In this document: in pieces, positions 1 through 5,216 of the stretch
Position numbering within the stretch: position 1 is the stretch's first letter
How the letters are laid out: the number at the start of each line of letters is the position of its first letter
Origin: Opitutia bacterium UBA7374
GTDB lineage: Bacteria; Verrucomicrobiota; Verrucomicrobiia; Opitutales; Coraliomargaritaceae
Reading direction: 5' to 3'
DNA: 5,216 nucleotides
Assembly (NCBI GenBank): GCA_002469895.1
Contig: DKOA01000072.1
Location: 15,216-20,431 of the forward strand
The notes under the pieces: model-generated
The model's database searches: none
What the model saw: the letters and a program-made list of their open reading frames with translations, nothing else
What the model was told of the DNA's origin: nothing
Program-made: the position numbers and the translations under genes

Positions 1-42
1 GGCAGCGGTCTTCTTTACGGCAGCGGTCTTCTTTACGGCAGC
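1..42. repeat. 18-bp in-frame tandem repeat inside the Lys/Ala-rich gene
   Basis: The 18-bp unit ggcagcggtcttctttac occurs at 1-18 and again, identical, at 19-36, followed by the first six bases of a third copy at 37-42. On the coding (minus) strand each unit encodes a six-residue AAVKKT block, so copy-number change would keep the reading frame. The array touches the window edge and may continue beyond it, so its true copy number is unknown. The exact identity, including third codon positions, points to recent duplication. Confidence 0.85.
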
Positions 43-330
43 CTTTTTCGTGGCCGGCTTTGTTGCGCTTACGGTCTTCTTGGCGGTTGATTTTTTGGCC
101 GCCGGTTTCTTAGTCGGAGTTTTCTTAGGGGGAGCATTCTTCGCTACTTTTTTCTTAGCGGGAGCCTTTTTCGCCGGCGCTTTTTTAGCAGTTGTTTTTT
201 TCGCCGTGGTCTGACCGCTTTTCGGAGCGGCGGCTTTCTTTTTCGCAGGCGTCTTTTTGAGTGCTTTCTTAGCGGTGCTCTTTTTGGCGGTGCCTACTTT
301 TTTGGCAGATTTCTTTTTAGCGGCTGGCAT
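1..330 (-). CDS. Lys/Ala-rich basic protein, N-terminal part (histone H1-like tail; possibly the N-terminal extension of RpoD)
   Basis: This is an open frame of 110 codons from an ATG at 330-328 that runs off the left edge without a stop. About 40 residues are Lys and about 29 Ala; the rest is mostly Thr, Pro, Ser and Val. There is no Arg, no Asp or Glu and no aromatic residue. Short units such as KKAPAKK, KKSTAKK and KKTPTKK recur, as in histone H1 C-terminal tails and bacterial H1-like DNA-binding proteins. Such a segment is disordered and should bind nucleic acid non-specifically. It follows dnaG after 33 nt on the same strand, with no terminator between. The dnaG-rpoD order is widespread in bacteria, and actinobacterial primary sigma factors have comparable Lys/Ala-rich N-termini, so an RpoD extension is a serious alternative. 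A DksA/TraR-type protein with a basic N-terminus is another. No good Shine-Dalgarno precedes the ATG, but no other Met or usual start codon occurs in the frame. The coding call is secure; the identity is not. Confidence 0.8.
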   Translation of the reverse strand, partial: MPAAKKKSAKKVGTAKKSTAKKALKKTPAKKKAAAPKSGQTTAKKTTAKKAPAKKAPAKKKVAKNAPPKKTPTKKPAAKKSTAKKTVSATKPATKKAAVKKTAAVKKTAA

Positions 331-363
331 AGTATACTAGGGAATGATGATCGTTTCAGAAAA

Positions 364-2199
364 TTACACCTGGAAGATCAATGGATGGGCTAATTCTTTT
401 CGGATAGATTTGACTTCTTCCATGAGACTGCGTTGTTCCGAGACCGCGGTGTCAGCGTTGGCAATCTTTTGTTCCAGATTTTTTTTTCTATCGTTCAGGT
501 AATTACGGTAAAGGGTTTGCAGGCATTTTTCGATGAGCATTTCCGGAGATTCGCATTCAAGATCTCTGCAGTGCAAGTCGGCAAGGAGTTGTCTTTCGGA
601 GTCGCTTTGAATAATGGATTCAATGTTGTTAACCGACTCGATCAATCCCTCTCGTAGTTCGGCAGTTATTCGATTGAGTAGAGATCCTGCAATTTTTGTG
701 GTATCAATCCAGTGATAATCAAGTAGTTGGGCGATCCTCTGAGCGTGTTCCGAATGGTGTAAGAGGAGCCAAAGTAGCTCCCAAGTTGCTTGTGTCAATA
801 GCGCGTCGTGAGTAGTTTTTTGTGGGGTTGGTTCGGGCTTTACCACCTTTGGGCGAAAGCGGTTCTTTTGCAGGTGGCTCCGATAGTCGCGCAAAGCAGA
901 TTCCGGATCCACACTCAGCTTTCGTGCGGTAATGCGAATATAGTCTTCCTGAGCGACTTGAGAGGGCACCTGTTCGACGAGTTCATAGATTTTTTGCAAG
1001 ACTCCGGTTTTTTCCTGAGTGGTGGGCACTCGACCTTCGGGAAGGCTGGTCTCCATGACGAGATCCATGGCCATTCGCTGATTTGTCCGGAGGTCTTCCA
1101 GAGCGATTGATCCTTTTTCGCGCAGGAGGTCGTCGGGGTCTGCCTTTTCCGGAAGGAGGAGAAAGCGAAATTCTACACCCGCCTTGAGGGCGAGCGGGAT
1201 ATATTTCAAAGCAGCCTTGCGACCGGCGGAGTCGCCATCAAGTAGGCACTCGACATAGGGCGGATCATACCGACGCAAGAGGTGCACTTGTTCCTCGGTC
1301 AAGGCGGTTCCCTGAGGGGCAACCGCAGTGTGTAGCCCGACTGTCCAGCACCGGATGGCGTCGAGTTGCCCTTCGACGAGAAGGAATCCGTCGCCGTCGT
1401 TCAGGTGTTTGCGGGCATGCTCCATGCCGAAGAGGATACGACCTTTATGAAAGATGGGAGTTTCCGGTGAGTTGATGTATTTTGCCTGATGGGAAGGATC
1501 GTCCTGCGGAGTTTGGGGTAATTGCCGAGCGGTAAAGGCGACGACGCGACCTTGCACATCGCGTATGGGTATGGCCAATCGACCGCGAAAGCGGGAACGA
1601 AAGCGGAGTGGGTCCCGTTCTTGCTCGCGGGCATAAAAGAGACCGCTTCGGTGCATCGCTGCGGGGGAAAGACCTTTTTTGGCACAGATCTGAGCGAGTG
1701 CATTTTGTTCTGCCGGGGCATAGCCGATCTTGAATTCGGCAGCATTCTCCATGGTAAATCCCCGTTGGTTTTGCCAGTAGTTACGGACCGTTTCGGCCTC
1801 TGCCGACTCGGCGAGTTGCCGATGAAACCAGTCCGTTGCGAGTTCGTGGATCTCAAAGAGCTGCTTGCGTAGGGAGGCTTCTTCGCGGCTGGGGCCGCCG
1901 GACTCGTACTCCAGCTGAATATTAAATTTTTTAGCGAGCCATTCGACAGCCTCTCCGAATTCAAGGTTCTCCATCTTCATGACAAAGGAGAAGCAGTCAC
2001 CCCCGTCGCCGGTGCTGAAGCATTTATAAAAGCCTCGGTCCGGGTGGACGTAAAAAGAGGGGGTTTTTTCCTGAGTAAAGGGGCTCAGCCCTTTAAAGGA
2101 GCGGCCCGCTCGCTTGAGCTGGACGTAGGGAGAGACGACATCAACAAGATTGACTTGTTGCTTAATCGTTTCGATGGAGCTTTGCGCGATCTTGGGCAT
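364..2199 (-). CDS. dnaG: DNA primase DnaG with a degenerate zinc ribbon
   Basis: DnaG makes the RNA primers for DNA replication at the fork, in contact with the DnaB helicase. The 611 residues fit the usual length. Domain 1 (about 1-100) is the CHC2 zinc-ribbon region: the fold signature EKTPSF is at 44-49, but the metal ligands are mostly replaced (Ser39, Thr42, Cys60, Thr63 in place of C-x2-H-x17-C-x2-C). The RNA polymerase core follows, with RFRGRLAIPIRD at 203-214 and KYINSPETPIFHKGR at 240-254. The TOPRIM metal-binding site is intact: EGQLD at 276-280 (commonly EGYMD), DGDSAGR at 321-327 and DPDD at 354-357. A basic, proline-containing hinge lies at about 445-465. The C-terminal 466-611 is helix-rich and weakly conserved, as expected for the helicase-binding domain. 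The ATG lies 9 nt after the stop of the TPR gene, with AGGG at a good distance. Identity is certain; the zinc-site loss is the oddity. Confidence 0.97.
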   Translation of the reverse strand: MPKIAQSSIETIKQQVNLVDVVSPYVQLKRAGRSFKGLSPFTQEKTPSFYVHPDRGFYKCFSTGDGGDCFSFVMKMENLEFGEAVEWLAKKFNIQLEYESGGPSREEASLRKQLFEIHELATDWFHRQLAESAEAETVRNYWQNQRGFTMENAAEFKIGYAPAEQNALAQICAKKGLSPAAMHRSGLFYAREQERDPLRFRSRFRGRLAIPIRDVQGRVVAFTARQLPQTPQDDPSHQAKYINSPETPIFHKGRILFGMEHARKHLNDGDGFLLVEGQLDAIRCWTVGLHTAVAPQGTALTEEQVHLLRRYDPPYVECLLDGDSAGRKAALKYIPLALKAGVEFRFLLLPEKADPDDLLREKGSIALEDLRTNQRMAMDLVMETSLPEGRVPTTQEKTGVLQKIYELVEQVPSQVAQEDYIRITARKLSVDPESALRDYRSHLQKNRFRPKVVKPEPTPQKTTHDALLTQATWELLWLLLHHSEHAQRIAQLLDYHWIDTTKIAGSLLNRITAELREGLIESVNNIESIIQSDSERQLLADLHCRDLECESPEMLIEKCLQTLYRNYLNDRKKNLEQKIANADTAVSEQRSLMEEVKSIRKELAHPLIFQV

Positions 2200-2206
2200 G
2201 GGCGTG

Positions 2207-2211
2207 CCCTA
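2207..2211 (-). promoter_or_regulatory. dnaG ribosome binding site overlapping the upstream stop codon
   Basis: On the minus strand the TPR gene ends in TAG (2211-2209), which runs into TAGGG. The AGGG core (2210-2207) stands 7 nt before the dnaG ATG at 2199. The overlap of stop codon and ribosome binding site means ribosomes ending the lipoprotein gene are placed to start dnaG. It supports both the chosen dnaG start and co-transcription of the pair. Confidence 0.6.
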
Positions 2212-3729
2212 TAGTAGCCGATTGAGTGCGGCTTCTGCTTCGGGGCGGAGAATGTGCCCCGGAGCGAGTTGGATGAAGCGTTGGTAGGCGTTGGCGGCGG
2301 CTTCTTCACGGTCACCGATTCGTTCATAGGCGCGCGCGAGGGAAAGAACAATGTCCGGATTTGTAGGGAAGCGCTCATAGGCAGAGCGTAGTTCCTGAAG
2401 AAATTCCGGCAGGCGCTGGGTGCGTTGAATAATACGCAGGTAGTCGAGCATATACTCTTCTTTTTCGGGATTCAGCCGGAGGGATTCAAGGGCGGCGGTT
2501 TCAGCGTTCTGCATCTGCCCGTCAATCTGGTAGGCTTGGGCGAGTCGGCTCCAGATTTCAGAGCTTTCATTGGCTTGAGCTAGGGCCTGCCAGTATAATT
2601 GTATAGCGGTGGTATAATCGCGTTCCTGCTCGGCGATGCGTGCATCTTCAATGAGTTGTGCGGGATCGGGTGGCTGGGGAGCCGCGGGTTCTATCTGTGG
2701 ATCCTCTTCCGGGATGAGATCGACTTCGATGGCGGGCTTATCGGCCATGGCGATGGCGGCATCCAGATCGGCCAGCGCGGCTTCTTTCCCCTCGGCGGGC
2801 TGGGTACTCCCAGAATCGGATGCAGATGATTGCCCGGCCAATTCGGTGTCTGCTTGCGTAGCGGTTTGATCGGACCCTATTTCCCCGGCAGTGGTGTCTG
2901 CATCGGTCGTTGAGGCGGGTTGATTGGCTTCCGCCATCTGGGCTTGCAGGGTTTCCTGAGCTGCCCGCCATTCTTTGATTTCCAGGGGTAGGTTAGCCCA
3001 GTGGCTGGCTTCGACCGATCCGGGGAATTGTTCCTGTAATTGAGCGAGGATGAGCTCTGCTTTTGGCCAATCGGTATTTTTCTGGTGTATTTTGAGTAGG
3101 CCGAAGAGGGCCGACAGGGCGCTTAGTTCATCACTTTCTGCGGCCGCGTTAAACCAGCGCTCGGCCTGTGGTAGGTTGTCCAGCTGTAGAAAGAGTTGAC
3201 CGATGGCGGTGGCTATCTCCGCGGTGGGCGTATAGTTAGGGATGTTTGTGGCTTCCAGATAGGCATCAAGGGCAGCCTGCGTCTGTTGGGCTTCGGCCCG
3301 GGACGCTCCCAGTTTTTCCCAGAGTGCGGGGTCCATGCTTTGTGGAGCCAGTTCAGCGAGCATTTCGAGGTAAGAGCTGACCGGTAGACCGGCGAGCAAT
3401 TGTGCCTCCGCGGTACGGAGGAGTAATTCGGCATTGTCCGGCGCCAGTCGCTGGGCTTTTTGCAGGGCTAGAGCGGCTTGTGTTGTTTGGCCTTGGGCTT
3501 TATGTAGATCGGTAATGGCCAACCATACAGAAATATCTTCGGGATGATTTTGAGCGATTTGTTGAAGACTGGCTTCCGCTTCAGTGTAGTCGCCCGACTG
3601 TATCCATGCATCAATTTGCTCCAATTGCTGCGTCCGTTTTTTTGTAGGATCGGAGCAACCAAAGAGAAAAATGGCTAATATGGAGAGTAGAGGGGCAGCG
3701 CTTTTGGGAATTGCTATCGGCATAAGCAT
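2209..3729 (-). CDS. TPR-repeat lipoprotein
   Basis: This 506-residue protein begins with a lipoprotein signal peptide: a short n-region with Lys9, a hydrophobic stretch at about 12-23 and a lipobox LFGC with the lipidated Cys at 25. It is probably anchored in a membrane and faces the periplasm. Residues about 33-250 form helical TPR-like repeats (for example SGDYTEAEASLQQIAQNHPE from 45, and LQKAQRLAPDNAELLLRTAEA from 89). A linker at about 262-358 is poor in hydrophobics and rich in Ala, Thr, Ser, Asp, Glu, Gln and Pro. A second TPR block follows at about 359-492 (ERDYTTAIQLYWQAL, RIGDREEAAANAYQRFIQLAP). TPR domains are protein-binding scaffolds; no catalytic motif is visible and the partner is unknown. 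ATG at 3729 is taken as start; an in-frame ATG two codons later (3723) would work equally well. Neither has a clear Shine-Dalgarno. It appears to be the first gene of an operon with dnaG. Confidence 0.88.
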   Translation of the reverse strand: MLMPIAIPKSAAPLLSILAIFLFGCSDPTKKRTQQLEQIDAWIQSGDYTEAEASLQQIAQNHPEDISVWLAITDLHKAQGQTTQAALALQKAQRLAPDNAELLLRTAEAQLLAGLPVSSYLEMLAELAPQSMDPALWEKLGASRAEAQQTQAALDAYLEATNIPNYTPTAEIATAIGQLFLQLDNLPQAERWFNAAAESDELSALSALFGLLKIHQKNTDWPKAELILAQLQEQFPGSVEASHWANLPLEIKEWRAAQETLQAQMAEANQPASTTDADTTAGEIGSDQTATQADTELAGQSSASDSGSTQPAEGKEAALADLDAAIAMADKPAIEVDLIPEEDPQIEPAAPQPPDPAQLIEDARIAEQERDYTTAIQLYWQALAQANESSEIWSRLAQAYQIDGQMQNAETAALESLRLNPEKEEYMLDYLRIIQRTQRLPEFLQELRSAYERFPTNPDIVLSLARAYERIGDREEAAANAYQRFIQLAPGHILRPEAEAALNRLL

Positions 3730-3742
3730 TATTTTCGTCAGT

Positions 3743-3769
3743 ATTGTGCCGTTAGTTCAAGCATTGTGC
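3743..3769. promoter_or_regulatory. Possible operator: two ATTGTGC direct repeats 20 bp apart between divergent genes
   Basis: ATTGTGC occurs at 3743-3749 and at 3763-3769, with similar left flanks (TCAGT and TCAAGC). The spacing of exactly 20 bp is about two helical turns, which would put both copies on one face of the DNA. The pair lies just upstream of the TPR lipoprotein start and in the expected leader of the rightward gene, where a shared regulator could act. There is no direct evidence of binding and a chance match is possible. The adjoining palindrome GCGTACGC (3768-3775) is also noted. Confidence 0.22.
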
Positions 3770-3775
3770 GTACGC

Positions 3776-4942
3776 GTGCGAGATTTTTTTCAAGCAATCC
3801 ATAAAGGTCGGGCCGATAGGCGACGATTTTACCCGTTCGTGCCCGGATGCTTCGTCGTCTGCGTTTCTTCGATTCTATTGTTTTCAGGCCGAATCGAGGC
3901 GAATACATCGGAGCCATTGATTATGGGCCCTCCCGGGGTGATCTGGGAATCTTCTCTAGATGGTATGAACACATATGAAGGAGCGGTATCCGTTCTGTTC
4001 AGCGCTTTTGAAGGAGCGACCGGCAGTTTGCTCGTTCCGGGTAATCGGGGCAAGGTGGGTTTGAAAGTAAATACCCGCAGTGGGCGGGGTTTATCGACTC
4101 CACTACCTTTGCTTCGTGCAGTCATCAGCGCTTTGCAAGCGCGCGGCTTTTCACGTTCCTCAATTTTATTGGTAGATAATAGTGTGCATACGCTGTACCG
4201 GTCGGGTGTGCTCTCTTTTGGTAATGAGGCGTCGGATCATTTCGAAGGTTGCCCGGTGCTGGCATTGGATACTGGTCAGTATTTTAATGAGGACTGGTTT
4301 TATGATAGTCCACTACCTCCGGTGCGTCGGGAGAATTCAGATCTGTTTACAGAAGGTAGTTTCCTTCCACAATCGCTCAAAGAGGGGGATCGACAGCGCA
4401 AGAGTTTTTTGCCGATGCCGTTGATTCTGGAGGTCGATTTTTGGATTAATCTGGCGACTGTGGCGGATGATCCGGCACTGGGTATTGATGGAGCGATGGC
4501 CAGTGCGACGCTTTGGAACGTGGGCAACAGTCAACGTTTTTTGGCTAATGAAGCGACGGGTTCAGCGGCGATGGCGGAGATCGCGGCCATACCAGAGTTG
4601 CGGGAGCGCCTGATACTGCACTGCGTTTCTCTGGAGCGCTACCAGTATATCGGCGGCCCGATGTTTCATTCGCGGTACTGCTTGAGCGAGCCGAAACTTT
4701 GGATTGGTTCAGATGCTTTGGCGATCGACCGGCTCTTGCTGGAGCGGATAAATCGGCAGCGGGTACTGGAAGGCTTTCCTCAACTGCGTCCTTTGCCGCG
4801 CCAGTTTCCTTTTGCTGCGAGTCTCGGCTTGGGTGTCTACAATCTGGAAGCGATTGAAATACGGACAATTCCGGCAAATCGTGCGCCGAAGTCCGAAATG
4901 GTGCCGATGAAGCAGTCGCCTGCAGTCGGTCGAGAGGAATAA
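3776..4942 (+). CDS. Probable exported DUF362-like protein
   Basis: The frame is open from an ATG at 3671, but that start would overlap the oppositely directed TPR gene head-to-head by 59 bp. I therefore use GTG at 3776 (388 residues), the last plausible start that keeps the whole signal peptide; GTG at 3746, TTG at 3764 or GTG at 3839 are alternatives. With this numbering an Arg-rich n-region (RADRRR, 12-17) precedes a hydrophobic core at 23-38 and a likely cleavage site after RIEA (42), so the mature protein of about 346 residues should be exported. The body resembles DUF362: a strand with KVGLKVNT (93-100), then a helix and ILLVDNS (129-135); INLATVADDPALGIDGA (224-240) in the place of the family's INLPKLKTH-type segment; and GGP (293-295) followed by WIGSDALAIDRLLLERI (309-325), like the family's SxDPVAxD region. 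There is no Cys-rich ferredoxin motif. The biochemical role is unknown. The family call is by eye. Confidence 0.7.
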   Translation: MRDFFQAIHKGRADRRRFYPFVPGCFVVCVSSILLFSGRIEANTSEPLIMGPPGVIWESSLDGMNTYEGAVSVLFSAFEGATGSLLVPGNRGKVGLKVNTRSGRGLSTPLPLLRAVISALQARGFSRSSILLVDNSVHTLYRSGVLSFGNEASDHFEGCPVLALDTGQYFNEDWFYDSPLPPVRRENSDLFTEGSFLPQSLKEGDRQRKSFLPMPLILEVDFWINLATVADDPALGIDGAMASATLWNVGNSQRFLANEATGSAAMAEIAAIPELRERLILHCVSLERYQYIGGPMFHSRYCLSEPKLWIGSDALAIDRLLLERINRQRVLEGFPQLRPLPRQFPFAASLGLGVYNLEAIEIRTIPANRAPKSEMVPMKQSPAVGREE

Positions 4943-4947
4943 ATAGA

Positions 4948-4968
4948 GCAGATTCAACTTGAGTCTGC
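4948..4968 (+). terminator. Hairpin between the DUF362-like gene and nuoA (terminator or leader structure)
   Basis: Six bases after the stop codon at 4940-4942, the arm GCAGATTCA (4948-4956) pairs with TGAGTCTGC (4960-4968). This gives a 9-bp stem with one G-T pair and a 3-nt loop. A T-run (4983-4987) comes only about 14 nt later, so it is not a textbook Rho-independent terminator. It could reduce read-through into nuoA, protect the upstream mRNA end, or act in the nuoA leader. Confidence 0.45.
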
Positions 4969-4995
4969 CTGTATTTACGCTCTTTTTGTAGGCGT

Positions 4996-5216
4996 ATGCA
5001 AATTGCCGACTATTATCCAATCTTTGTGCAGATCTGCCTAGCTCTGGGAATCGGGCTGATTATCCTGACGGCATCGCATATTTTCGGGAAGCGGGGTACG
5101 GATACCGCAATAAAGAACTCGCCTTACGAGTGTGGCATGTTGGCGGAAGGCCACGGGCATGCGCGATTTGCGGTGAAATTTTATGTTACGGCGATGCTCT
5201 TTATCCTCTTTGATAT
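4996..5216 (+). CDS. nuoA: NADH-quinone oxidoreductase subunit A, N-terminal part
   Basis: NuoA is a small membrane subunit of respiratory complex I, close to the quinone channel (homologous to mitochondrial ND3). The first 73 codons are present and the right edge cuts the gene; the family is usually about 120-140 residues. A first membrane helix spans about 9-30. The conserved loop holds PYECG at 43-47, with the hallmark Cys46, and is followed by RFAVKFYVTAMLFILFD (57-73), which enters the second helix with its conserved acidic residue Asp73. The ATG at 4996 gives the normal NuoA N-terminus; an AGG at 4990-4992 is only 3 nt from it, closer than ideal. NuoA is normally the first gene of a nuo operon, so nuoB and others are expected beyond the edge. 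It lies 53 nt after the DUF362-like gene on the same strand, with a hairpin between. Confidence 0.96.
   Translation, partial: MQIADYYPIFVQICLALGIGLIILTASHIFGKRGTDTAIKNSPYECGMLAEGHGHARFAVKFYVTAMLFILFD

Noticed and set aside
41..320. Many T-runs on the plus strand that look like terminator tails or a poly-T regulatory region
   Set aside because: They are the complement of Lys codons (AAA/AAG) in the minus-strand gene and do not follow GC-rich hairpins.
331..363. The 33-nt gap after dnaG as a possible terminator or promoter site
   Set aside because: No hairpin with a T-tract is present, and no -35/-10 pair with acceptable spacing could be found; only the isolated TATACT noted above.
433..1110. 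Plus-strand frames at 433-657 and 808-1110 inside dnaG
   Set aside because: They lie wholly antisense to a secure dnaG and have no family motifs or ribosome binding sites; they are shadows of the real gene.
2085..2378. Minus-strand frame bridging the TPR-dnaG junction in another phase
   Set aside because: It overlaps two well-supported genes in a different frame and its Ser/Pro/Arg-rich composition is typical of an out-of-frame reading.
3671..3775. Extension of the DUF362-like protein to the ATG at 3671, giving 423 residues
   Set aside because: It would overlap the oppositely directed lipoprotein gene head-to-head. The added hydrophobic segment is the antisense reading of that gene's signal peptide, and a better signal peptide follows downstream.
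4545..5020. Minus-strand frames at 4545-4877 and 4709-5020 opposite the DUF362-like gene and the nuoA start
   Set aside because: They are antisense to supported genes, show no recognisable domain, and one runs across the nuoA start.
1..5216. tRNA, rRNA, CRISPR array, insertion sequence or attachment site
   Set aside because: No cloverleaf, spaced repeat array, transposase frame or terminal inverted repeats were seen; nearly all of the window is accounted for by five genes.

Overview
The window (5216 bp, roughly mid-50s percent GC by eye) is ordinary bacterial chromosome, with genes packed on both strands and no sign of phage, insertion sequence, CRISPR or RNA genes. The most likely source is a Verrucomicrobiota-type bacterium (Opitutae/Puniceicoccales-like). 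That is an inference from the style of the NuoA and DnaG proteins, the secreted TPR lipoprotein, and the weak Shine-Dalgarno signals at several starts. No marker in the window proves it.

Left block, minus strand, read from right to left: a TPR-repeat lipoprotein (3729 to 2209), DNA primase dnaG (2199 to 364), and the first 110 codons of a strongly Lys/Ala-rich protein (330 to 1) that runs off the left edge. The gaps are 9 nt and 33 nt with no terminator visible, so this looks like one operon. The dnaG ribosome binding site overlaps the stop codon of the TPR gene, which suggests translational coupling. The Lys/Ala-rich gene lies where many bacteria carry rpoD after dnaG. It may therefore be the basic N-terminal extension of the primary sigma factor rather than a stand-alone histone H1-like protein, and only sequence beyond the edge can decide this.

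Right block, plus strand: a probable exported protein resembling the DUF362 family (about 3776 to 4942), then the first 73 codons of nuoA (4996 to the right edge), which codes for subunit A of respiratory complex I and probably opens a nuo operon. A 53-nt gap between them holds a clear hairpin. The two blocks diverge from about 3730-3775, where two copies of ATTGTGC lie exactly 20 bp apart.

The most notable points are: a DnaG whose N-terminal zinc ribbon keeps its fold signature but has lost three of its four metal ligands; the identity of the arginine-free, Lys/Ala-rich gene after dnaG; an 18-bp in-frame tandem repeat at the left edge; and the DUF362-like secreted protein next to complex I. 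No clearly new multi-gene system is visible.
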